From Clostridiales bacterium FE2011 (GTDB lineage: Bacteria; Bacillota; Clostridia; Christensenellales; Aristaeellaceae): DNA of 64,000 bases. Positions 8,237-14,057 of the stretch are shown piece after piece. The notes beneath the pieces were generated by a model that saw only the letters and a list, made by a program, of their open reading frames with translations, was not told the origin of the DNA and did no database searches. Location of the stretch: assembly GCA_017569305.1 (NCBI GenBank), contig CP069418.1, positions 2,790,001 through 2,854,000 on the forward strand. Reading direction: 5' to 3'. Numbering within the stretch: position 1 is the first letter of the stretch; each line of letters opens with the position of its first letter. The translations under genes were made by a program, and so were the position numbers.

Positions 8237-8662
8237 TCAGATTTCCAGGTTTTCATCGGAGAGGGTGCGGATGCCGTTGGCATTCAGCAGTTCTTCCGCA
8301 GTTTTTACATCATTGACCCGGATTACCACATAGGCTTCTTCAGGACCAGAACCGGTGAAGGCGTACATATATTCAATATTGATGTTCGCCTCATTCAGAG
8401 CGGTAAGGATGGGATAGAGGGCGCCGCTGCGGTCATTCATCAGGGCGGCCACCACTTCTGTTTTGGAGAAGAGGTACTTGTCGCCCAGCACCTTGCAGGC
8501 GGTGTCGGTATCGGAAACAATGATGCGGAGAATGCCGAAGTCATTGGCTTCTGCAATGCTCATGGCACGGATATTGATGCCCGCATCGGAAAGGGCCTGG
8601 ATGGCTTCGATCAGAGCGCCGGGCTGGTTCATCAGAAAGACGGATAATTGCGTAATAGCCAT
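8237..8662 (-). CDS. Tandem ACT-domain protein
   Basis: A 141-residue protein made of two ACT domains: MAITQLSVFLMNQPGALIEA (domain 1, about 1-70, with the ligand-loop pattern NQPGAL) and VVAALMNDRSGALYPILTAL (domain 2, about 72-141, pattern NDRSGAL). There is no catalytic domain, so it most likely binds an amino acid and signals or regulates; stand-alone tandem ACT proteins commonly neighbour phenylacetate-CoA ligase genes in anaerobes. The ATG at 8662 is preceded by TTGGAGGT; an upstream in-frame ATG at 8686 lies within the dispersed AATTCATA repeat and is not used. It is 199 bases downstream of the ligase, with its own possible promoter. Confidence 0.88.
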   Translation of the reverse strand: MAITQLSVFLMNQPGALIEAIQALSDAGINIRAMSIAEANDFGILRIIVSDTDTACKVLGDKYLFSKTEVVAALMNDRSGALYPILTALNEANINIEYMYAFTGSGPEEAYVVIRVNDVKTAEELLNANGIRTLSDENLEI

Positions 8663-8670
8663 AATTACCT

Positions 8671-8705
8671 CCAATTCAGAATTCATAATTCATAATTCAG
8701 AATTA
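8671..8705. repeat. AATTCATA-type short dispersed repeat, copy 2
   Basis: Runs of AATTCATAATTCATAATTC flanked on both sides by AATTCAGAATT. It overlaps the leader of the ACT gene on the minus strand. Confidence 0.6.
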
Positions 8706-8732
8706 TTATATGGTCCCATTCCTGAGTGAAAA
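8705..8732 (-). promoter_or_regulatory. Promoter of the ACT-domain gene
   Basis: On the minus strand TTTTCA (8732-8727) and TATAAT (8710-8705) are spaced by 16 bases; the -10 box abuts the AATTCATA repeat. Confidence 0.5.
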
Positions 8733-8767
8733 GAAAGAGGTTGAAGGAACGTGTCCGCGGGAGGAGA

Positions 8768-8804
8768 TTCTTCGACTCCGCCTACGGCTTCGCTCAGGAT
8801 GACA
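8768..8804. repeat. CTTCGACT...CTCAGGATGACA dispersed repeat, copy 1
   Basis: TTCTTCGACTCCGC, CTACGGCTTCGC, TCAGGATGACA. A second, shorter copy is at 19673-19697. Elements of this type are widely scattered in intergenic DNA of many bacteria. Confidence 0.7.
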
Positions 8805-8861
8805 TTTGGGAATGATGAATGAGAAATATAGCATTGGTTTATGTGGCTATATCTTATTATA

Positions 8862-10166
8862 TCAGTGGAGTTTGCGTTTGTCGATGACGCGGACGGCTTT
8901 ACCTTCGCTGCGGGTAATGGTCTTGGGGGCAACCAGGTGGATCTTGGGTCCGATACCAAGCATTGTGCGCATGGCGGACTCAAGCCCCTTCTCCATCTTC
9001 TGGATCTGGCCCATCAGGTCGGAGAACTGGTCCGGACTGACTTCAACATAGACATCGAAGGTATCAGTGTTCCGTTCACGGTCGAGGACGATCTGATAGT
9101 TGGGCGTATAGCCTTCGTTGAGTAGGACGGTTTCGATCTGGCTCGGGAAGACGTTGACGCCGCGGATGATCAGCATATCGTCACTGCGGCCCATGGGCTT
9201 GGCCATGCGGACATGGGTACGGCCGCAGGAGCAGGGCGTACGGTTCAGCACACAAAGGTCACGGGTACGGTAGCGGAGCAGCGGGAAGGCTTCCTTATCC
9301 AGCGCGGTGAAGACCAGCTCACCGACAGAACCTTCCGGCAGGACTTCGCCTGTATCGGGATCGATGATTTCAGCGTAGAAGTGGTCTTCATTGATGTGCA
9401 TGCCCTTCTGCTCTTCACACTCGAAAGCCACCCCGGGGCCGCTGGTTTCAGTGAGACCGTAGATATCGTAGGCTTTGATACCCAGGCTCTTTTCGATTTC
9501 ATGGCGCATCTCTTCAGTCCAGGGCTCCGCACCGAAGATGCCGGCTTTGAGCTTGTTATCTTCAGGCTTGAATCCCTGCTCTTTCAGGGATTCGCCGATG
9601 TAGGCGGCGTAGGAAGGCGTGCAGCAGATGATGGTGGATTCCAGGTCCATCATGAACTGGATCTGGCGCTCTGTGTTACCGGAAGACATGGGCAGGGTCA
9701 GGCAGCCTACCTTATGGGAACCGCCATGCAGGCCGGAACCGCCGGTGAAGAGGCCGTAGCCGTAGCAAACCTGTACCACGTCTTCTTCTGTGCCGCCGGC
9801 AGCGACGATCGCCCGGGCACAGCAGTCTTCCCACAGGTCGATATCGTGCTGGGTGTAGAAGGCGACAACACGCTTGCCGGTAGTACCGGAGGTGGAATGG
9901 ATGCGGACACAGTCCTTCAGATCAGTGCCCAGCAGTCCATAGGGATATGTGTCCCGCAGGTCCGCCTTGCTGAGGAAGGGGAGCTTTTTGATGTCGTCCA
10001 CGGTTTTGATGTCATCCGGTGTGAGGCCCTTTTCCTCCATCAGATGACGGTAATATGGAACATTATCCCAGACATGGTGGATTTGTTTGACAAGTTTCTC
10101 ATTCTGGATTTCCAGGATTTTCTCTCTGGGTGCCGTTTCAATTTCCGGCTGGTAATATCTCTTCAT
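8862..10166 (-). CDS. paaK: Phenylacetate-CoA ligase
   Basis: A 434-residue adenylate-forming enzyme that joins phenylacetate (or another arylacetate) to CoA using ATP. The P-loop STSGTTGK is at 91-98, the adenylate-binding YGLTE at about 236-240, the hinge region YRTRDLCVL later, and the C-terminal catalytic segment TRSEGKAVRV near 417-426. Length is typical. In anaerobes the enzyme works with aryl-ketoacid ferredoxin oxidoreductases, either degrading aromatic amino acids or assimilating phenylacetate to make phenylalanine. ATG at 10166 is preceded by AAAGGAGTG. Upstream on the same strand lie a dispersed structured repeat and a Phe-rich leader peptide with a terminator, suggesting control by phenylalanine supply. 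The ACT-domain gene follows. Confidence 0.92.
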   Translation of the reverse strand: MKRYYQPEIETAPREKILEIQNEKLVKQIHHVWDNVPYYRHLMEEKGLTPDDIKTVDDIKKLPFLSKADLRDTYPYGLLGTDLKDCVRIHSTSGTTGKRVVAFYTQHDIDLWEDCCARAIVAAGGTEEDVVQVCYGYGLFTGGSGLHGGSHKVGCLTLPMSSGNTERQIQFMMDLESTIICCTPSYAAYIGESLKEQGFKPEDNKLKAGIFGAEPWTEEMRHEIEKSLGIKAYDIYGLTETSGPGVAFECEEQKGMHINEDHFYAEIIDPDTGEVLPEGSVGELVFTALDKEAFPLLRYRTRDLCVLNRTPCSCGRTHVRMAKPMGRSDDMLIIRGVNVFPSQIETVLLNEGYTPNYQIVLDRERNTDTFDVYVEVSPDQFSDLMGQIQKMEKGLESAMRTMLGIGPKIHLVAPKTITRSEGKAVRVIDKRKLH

Positions 10167-10250
10167 AAGCGTTCACTCCTTTGTGATGTTGCAAAACTGT
10201 GTAGAGCGCATTAAGCCTTAAGGTATTAGTCAGCGATGGGTATCGGTCTG

Positions 10251-10351
10251 TGATCGCCGTTACCCATTTCTGCGGCGCCTTCGGCTTGCAGTAATGGACG
10301 GCTGTAGCATGGGAAGCGTTACGCAAATCGGAGATTTAGACGCATCCTCAA
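10251..10351 (+). repeat. Two-hairpin dispersed element, copy A
   Basis: Starts TGATCGCCGTTACCCATT and ends CGCATCCTCAA. It has the outer GCCGT/ACGGC stem, an imperfect CCATTTCTGC/GCAGTAATGG stem, the conserved linker TGTAGCATGG, and a degraded second hairpin (GCGT/ACGC with AAATC/GATTT). It sits in the leader region of paaK. Other copies are at 11631, 13931 and 19472. Confidence 0.75.
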
Positions 10352-10399
10352 CCGATGGAGCGGAACTATCAAGAAAGCCAGATAGTTTCCAGAAAAAAA

Positions 10400-10431
10400 C
10401 CACCGCCTTTTTTCATCTCAAAAGGCGGTGG
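10400..10431 (-). terminator. Attenuator terminator after the Phe-rich leader peptide
   Basis: On the minus strand CCACCGCCTTTT pairs with AAAAGGCGGTGG (12 bp) and is followed by TTTTTTT. It lies 24 bases beyond the leader stop codon and 234 bases before the paaK start. GCGATGGATT at the end of the leader reading frame can pair with AATCCACCGC at the terminator base (9 of 10 positions), giving a mutually exclusive antiterminator. Confidence 0.8.
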
Positions 10432-10455
10432 ATTCAAAGCGCTCTGTGCGTCTGA

Positions 10456-10506
10456 TTAATCCATCGCTGACTTGGTAAAGAAGAAGATAGCTGCGAATGA
10501 TTTCAT
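10456..10506 (-). CDS. Phe-rich leader peptide upstream of paaK
   Basis: A 16-codon reading frame, MKSFAAIFFFTKSAMD, with a good AGAAAGGAG ribosome site 8 bases before its ATG and its own promoter. Four phenylalanines, three of them consecutive (FFF), match the design of pheA and pheST leader peptides in enteric bacteria. A strong terminator follows at once. The likely job is not the peptide itself but ribosome stalling at the Phe codons when charged tRNA-Phe is scarce, which would favour the antiterminator and expression of paaK (inference). It is too short for standard gene callers. An alternative is a small structural peptide, which I consider less likely. Confidence 0.7.
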   Translation of the reverse strand: MKSFAAIFFFTKSAMD

Positions 10507-10553
10507 TGCTGAAATCTCCTTTCTGAAAAACGGATCTCATTACCGTTGCAATG

Positions 10554-10583
10554 ACTATATGCCCGGAAGGGGAAGGTTGTCAA
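10554..10583 (-). promoter_or_regulatory. Promoter of the leader peptide/paaK transcript
   Basis: On the minus strand TTGACA (10583-10578) and TATAGT (10559-10554) are spaced by 18 bases, about 48 bases before the leader ATG. Confidence 0.7.
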
Positions 10584-10623
10584 CAGGCTCTTTTGTATTG
10601 TTGATGTTTTTACAATGGGTTGG

Positions 10624-10652
10624 TTGACATAAAATGGCACGAATGATATATT
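10624..10652 (+). promoter_or_regulatory. Promoter of the degV-family gene
   Basis: TTGACA at 10624-10629 and TATATT at 10647-10652, spacing 17: a near-consensus promoter, divergent from the leader/paaK promoter. Confidence 0.75.
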
Positions 10653-10661
10653 CTCACTGTC

Positions 10662-10679
10662 GCCGGCCTACCGGCCGGC
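10662..10679 (+). promoter_or_regulatory. GC-rich hairpin at the 5' end of the degV transcript
   Basis: GCCGGCC, loop TACC, GGCCGGC: a perfect 7-bp stem right at the expected transcript start and 11 bases before the AGGAGG ribosome site. A 5' stabilising role is possible. Confidence 0.45.
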
Positions 10680-10701
10680 AGTGTATAGCAGGAGGAAAAA
10701 A

Positions 10702-11565
10702 ATGGCTGAGAATTATGTATTGTTTACAGATTCCGCTTGTGATATTCATCCGGACAAACTGGCGGAATGGAATGTAAAGATGCTTCCGCTGGCGTTCCTG
10801 TTTACAGATACAAACGTGGAACAGAAAGATCACGACGAACCGATCGGCGAGTTCTACAAGTCCATGCGCGCGGGACGGGTTGCCAAGACCTCCTGCGTCA
10901 ATGAAGATGCGTTTGAAAACGCGTTCACTGAGATCCTTGAAGCTGGTCAGGATATCCTGTACCTGGGGTTGTCCGGCGGACTGAGCGTGACCCCTGACAA
11001 TGCCAAGAAGGTTGCAGAAAGACTGGCAAAAAAGTATCCTGACAGGAAAATCGAAGCGATCGATTCTCTGTCCGCTTCCGCCGGCGAAGGCCTGTTTGTG
11101 TATCTGGCCGTGAAGAACCGGGACGCAGGTATGACGCTGGAAGAAAACGCGGAAGCGCTCCGGAAGGAGATTCCCCATGTGTGCCACTGGTTTACGGTGG
11201 AAGACCTGGTATACCTGAAGCGCGGCGGACGGGTCAGCGCAGCCACAGCTCTGCTGGGTACGGCACTGAATGTGAAGCCGGTGCTGCATGTGGACAATGA
11301 AGGCCACCTGATCAAGATGACCCAGGTGCACGGACGGAAAAAGTCCATCAAGACGCTGGCAGAGAAACTGGGCCAGACGATCCGGCCGGATTCCCCGATC
11401 TTCATTTCCAATGCTGACTGCCTGGAAGACGCAGAGATGCTGAAGGATATCATTAAGAACGAATGCGGCATGGATGTGACGCTGATTACCAGCATTGGTT
11501 CTGTAATCGGCGCCCACGCCGGTCCCGGAACCCTGGCACTGTTCTTTATGGGAAGCGAACGATAA
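10702..11565 (+). CDS. DegV-family fatty-acid-binding protein
   Basis: A 287-residue cytoplasmic protein of the DegV family, which in Firmicutes (FakB proteins) presents fatty acids to a fatty acid kinase. The family start motif FTDSACDIHPD (about 8-18), the lipid-loop region TSCVNEDAFENAF, SGGLSVTPDNAK, the DSLSASAGEG segment and the C-terminal GSVIGAHAGPGTLALFF are all present. ATG at 10702 follows AGGAGGAAAA. It is monocistronic, between its own promoter and a strong terminator. No FakA kinase gene is in the window. The bound fatty acid cannot be told from sequence. Confidence 0.92.
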   Translation: MAENYVLFTDSACDIHPDKLAEWNVKMLPLAFLFTDTNVEQKDHDEPIGEFYKSMRAGRVAKTSCVNEDAFENAFTEILEAGQDILYLGLSGGLSVTPDNAKKVAERLAKKYPDRKIEAIDSLSASAGEGLFVYLAVKNRDAGMTLEENAEALRKEIPHVCHWFTVEDLVYLKRGGRVSAATALLGTALNVKPVLHVDNEGHLIKMTQVHGRKKSIKTLAEKLGQTIRPDSPIFISNADCLEDAEMLKDIIKNECGMDVTLITSIGSVIGAHAGPGTLALFFMGSER

Positions 11566-11570
11566 TAACA

Positions 11571-11603
11571 AACAACCTTCGGAATTATTCCGAAGGTTGT
11601 TTT
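11571..11603 (+). terminator. Terminator of the degV-family gene
   Basis: AACAACCTTCGGAA, loop TTA, TTCCGAAGGTTGTT plus TT: a perfect 14-bp stem six bases after the stop codon. Confidence 0.9.
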
Positions 11604-11630
11604 AATGAATACTGAAAACTTAAGACTTTG

Positions 11631-11730
11631 TGATCGCCGTATTCCATTCCTGCGGCGCTTATGGCTTGCAGAAATGGACGGCTGTAACATGGCAGTTGTT
11701 ACCCAAATCAAGATTTGGACAACTGCTCAA
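11631..11730 (+). repeat. Two-hairpin dispersed element, copy B
   Basis: Starts TGATCGCCGTATTCCATT and ends ACAACTGCTCAA. The second hairpin is complete: GCAGTTGT with ACAACTGC enclosing CCAAATC with GATTTGG. The linker reads TGTAACATGG. It lies between the degV terminator and the SPFH gene. Confidence 0.8.
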
Positions 11731-11802
11731 TAACTTAAAAATAATATAGTTATTCTGCTTTTGAATGGAGAAATAACCCCTGGTAAATTGCGAAATACGA
11801 TA

Positions 11803-11831
11803 TTTACCGGGGACTTTCTTTCTGCTATTCT
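11803..11831 (+). promoter_or_regulatory. Possible promoter of the SPFH gene
   Basis: TTTACC at 11803-11808 and TATTCT at 11826-11831, spacing 17. The leader then carries two small hairpins (GCCGGT/ACCGGC and GCCCC/GGGGC at about 11839-11878) before the ribosome site. Confidence 0.4.
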
Positions 11832-11896
11832 CTTTTCAGCCGGTAAACAGGACCGGCATTAAGCCCCGAAGAGGGGCATGAAAGGAACGAGAAACG

Positions 11897-12766
11897 ATGA
11901 AAAAGGGACTGATTATTCTGATTGCCGCCATTGTGCTGGTGCTGCTGGTGGCGACAACGTGCACCGCGACGGTGCAGACGGGGTATACCGGTATTGTGAC
12001 GACCTTCGGCAAGGTTGAAGACGTTACGCTGGAGGCGGGACTGCACTTCAAGAGCCCCTTCCAGAGAATTATTCCCATGGATAACCGTGAGCAGAAGAGC
12101 ACCTTCAACACGGAAGCGTTCTCCAGTGACATCCAGCAGGTGCAGATTACCGGATCCATCAACTATGCGATCAACAAGAGCACGGCGATGAACCTGTTCA
12201 AGGAAGTCGGTACAGACTACTTCAACAAGCTGGTTTATCCCCGGATGCTGGAGATTACCAAGGGCGTGTTCAGCAAATACACCGCCGAGAACCTGGTGGC
12301 AAACCGCCAGAAGCTGAGCGAATCCATCCGTGAAGGCCTGGACAATGAACTGGATGAATACGGCATCAACGTGATCAGCGTGAGCATCGAGAACCTGGAC
12401 TTCACCGACGCCTTTACCGATGCCGTTGAAGCCAAGCAGGTGGCTGCCCAGAAGAAGCTGCAGGCTGAAATTGAGCAGAACCAGATGACCATGGAAACCC
12501 AGCAGCAGGCAGAGCGGAAACGCATCAATGCTGAAGCGGAAGCCAATGTGGCGAAGATCAACGCGGACGCAGACGCTTATGCCCTGCAGGTGCGCAGCGA
12601 AGCCGAAGCTGAAGCAAACAAGAAGATTGCTGAATCCCTGACGGAAAACCTGATCCGCTTCAACGAGATCAAGAGCTGGGACGGCAAACTGCCCACCTAT
12701 ATGGCCGGACAGGGTGGAACCACAGTGCCGATCCTGAACATGGGCGGAACAGAAGCTGCTCAGTAA
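11897..12766 (+). CDS. SPFH/prohibitin-family membrane protein
   Basis: A 289-residue protein with an N-terminal membrane anchor (residues 4-24, LIILIAAIVLVLLVATTCTAT), the SPFH domain (about 27-185, starting VQTGYTGIVTTFGKVE and including LEAGLHFKSPFQ) and an alanine/glutamate-rich coiled coil (about 185-255, QAEIEQNQMTMETQQQAER). Such proteins form large membrane rings or microdomain scaffolds and often chaperone membrane proteases (HflC/prohibitin-like). ATG at 11897 follows GAAAGGAACGAG. It is monocistronic, with no NfeD or protease partner beside it, so the client is unknown. Confidence 0.9.
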   Translation: MKKGLIILIAAIVLVLLVATTCTATVQTGYTGIVTTFGKVEDVTLEAGLHFKSPFQRIIPMDNREQKSTFNTEAFSSDIQQVQITGSINYAINKSTAMNLFKEVGTDYFNKLVYPRMLEITKGVFSKYTAENLVANRQKLSESIREGLDNELDEYGINVISVSIENLDFTDAFTDAVEAKQVAAQKKLQAEIEQNQMTMETQQQAERKRINAEAEANVAKINADADAYALQVRSEAEAEANKKIAESLTENLIRFNEIKSWDGKLPTYMAGQGGTTVPILNMGGTEAAQ

Positions 12767-12782
12767 TATACCCCAAAGAAAC

Positions 12783-12814
12783 AGCGGGGAGCCGGAAGGC
12801 TCCCCGCTTTGTTT
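12783..12814 (+). terminator. Terminator of the SPFH gene
   Basis: AGCGGGGAGCC, GGAA loop, GGCTCCCCGCT and TTGTTT. It lies between convergent genes and could also stop the yitT-family transcript arriving on the minus strand. Confidence 0.85.
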
Positions 12815-12828
12815 GCAATCAGGCATTA

Positions 12829-13707
12829 TCAGTCAGTCAGGTGAGTGAAGCCGTCGCCGATGGCCTCGTGGGCTTCCACAATGATGACAAAGGCTTTCTC
12901 GTCTTCTTCCCGCAGGATCCGCTTGAGGGCCATGATCTCACTGCGGCCGATGACACACAGGAGGGTGGGACGCTCGGCACCGGTATAGGCGCCGCGGGCT
13001 GTCAGCTGGGTAACGCCGCGATCCATATCCCGCATGATCCGGTCGGAGATTTCCTGCCAGCGGGAGGAAATGATGAAGCAGGCTTTGTTGGAAGAGAAGC
13101 CGATGATGATGGTATCCATAATCCTTGCGGACAGGAAAATGCAGATCAGGGAATAAAGCGCTTCCGTTGCGCCGATCAGGAAACCGGCAGAGACGACAAC
13201 GGCGAAATCTATTGCGAAAAGGAAAGAACCGGTGGAGATAAACTGGAAGCGTTTATTGACCATCCGGGCTACCATATCCGATCCGCCGGTGGTGGCACCG
13301 CCGCGCATGATCAGGCCCAGGCCGGCACCCAGCATGACGCCGCCGTAAAGCGCGCCAAGCAGCGGATCGGTCGTCATGGGCTGCAGGGGAAGGACGTCGA
13401 TGAACAGCGTGAAGAACAGGGTGGCGACCAGGCTGCGGAAGGCAAAGATCCGGCCCATGGCCTTGTAGCTGATCAGGAAGAGCGGAACGTTCAGGATTAA
13501 GGTTACGGTACCGACCGGCCATTGAAACAGGTGATTCAGGATGGTGGCGATACCGGTGATGCCGCCGGGAGCGATTTTGTTGGGCGTCATGAACAGGGGA
13601 TAGGCCGCACCGCCGATCAGCGCACCAAGAATAATCTGTGCATAAGAAAAGAAACGCTCCGCGGCTGCAGGTCTTTTACTGATAGCGGAACGCAGAGATT
13701 TAACCAT
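12829..13707 (-). CDS. YitT-family membrane protein with DUF2179 domain
   Basis: A 292-residue protein with five to six hydrophobic spans in residues 20-190 (for example AQIILGALIGGAAYPLFM and VGTVTLILNVPLFLISY) carrying the family repeats APGGITGIATIL and RGGATTGGSDMVARM, followed by a cytoplasmic C-terminal DUF2179 domain (about 205-290, ACFIISSRWQEISDRIM to FVIIVEAHEAIGDGF). The family is widespread in Firmicutes; its transported substrate is not established. The ATG at 13707 has GGAAGGGG at a long spacing; ATG at 13731 (MARKGCSL) is an alternative start without a ribosome site of its own. Confidence 0.88.
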   Translation of the reverse strand: MVKSLRSAISKRPAAAERFFSYAQIILGALIGGAAYPLFMTPNKIAPGGITGIATILNHLFQWPVGTVTLILNVPLFLISYKAMGRIFAFRSLVATLFFTLFIDVLPLQPMTTDPLLGALYGGVMLGAGLGLIMRGGATTGGSDMVARMVNKRFQFISTGSFLFAIDFAVVVSAGFLIGATEALYSLICIFLSARIMDTIIIGFSSNKACFIISSRWQEISDRIMRDMDRGVTQLTARGAYTGAERPTLLCVIGRSEIMALKRILREEDEKAFVIIVEAHEAIGDGFTHLTD

Positions 13708-13766
13708 GAGAGAACACCCCTTCCGGGCCATTGAGGCTGCCTGAAATACAAAATAAATACAAAGCA

Positions 13767-13795
13767 ACTTTATCATATCAGGCAGCTGCAGGCAA
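13767..13795 (-). promoter_or_regulatory. Promoter of the yitT-family gene
   Basis: On the minus strand TTGCCT (13795-13790) and TAAAGT (13772-13767), spacing 17. Confidence 0.5.
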
Positions 13796-13854
13796 GAGCT
13801 TGTGTATATGTTCCGTGAAGAATATAATTCAAATAAGAATGCGCAAGCTCTTGC
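13792..13854. repeat. Long inverted repeat upstream of the yitT-family gene
   Basis: GCAAGAGCTTG at 13792-13802 is exactly reverse-complemented at 13844-13854; allowing two G-U pairs the stem extends to 16 bp with an AT-rich loop of about 31 bases. It covers the -35 region of the yitT promoter. Confidence 0.55.
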
Positions 13855-13884
13855 ACAATTCACAATTCATAATTCATAATCAAG
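13854..13884. repeat. AATTCATA-type short dispersed repeat, copy 3
   Basis: CACAATTCACAATTCATA followed by ATTCATAATCAAG; directly adjacent to the long inverted repeat. GAGTTTAGAGTTTAGAGTG-like short runs follow at 13898-13930. Confidence 0.55.
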
Positions 13885-13930
13885 ATGGCTGTTGAGTGAA
13901 TGAGTTTAGAGTTTAGAGTGAAGAGTGAAC

Positions 13931-14020
13931 TGCGATCGCCGTTACCAAAGTACTGATGGTACTTTGACGGCTGTAGCATGGCAGCTGTTACCCAAATCAA
14001 AGATTTGGACAGCTGCTCAA
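13931..14020 (+). repeat. Two-hairpin dispersed element, copy C
   Basis: Starts TGCGATCGCCGTTACC and ends ACAGCTGCTCAA. The first stem has a completely different but still perfectly paired sequence (CAAAGTAC with GTACTTTG), and the second stem carries a compensatory pair change (GCAGCTGT with ACAGCTGC). It lies 38 bases upstream of addB. Confidence 0.85.
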
Positions 14021-14057
14021 CTGAAGAGTGTAGAGTTATAAATATCGGAGGAAAGGT

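Noticed and set aside
8189-8647. Plus-strand frames overlapping the ACT-domain gene.
   Set aside because: Shadow frames; the minus-strand ACT domains are clear and have a ribosome site.
10501-10701. T-box or other known riboswitch in front of paaK or degV.
   Set aside because: No T-box sequence, specifier stem or other recognisable riboswitch core is visible; the Phe leader peptide explains the terminator better.
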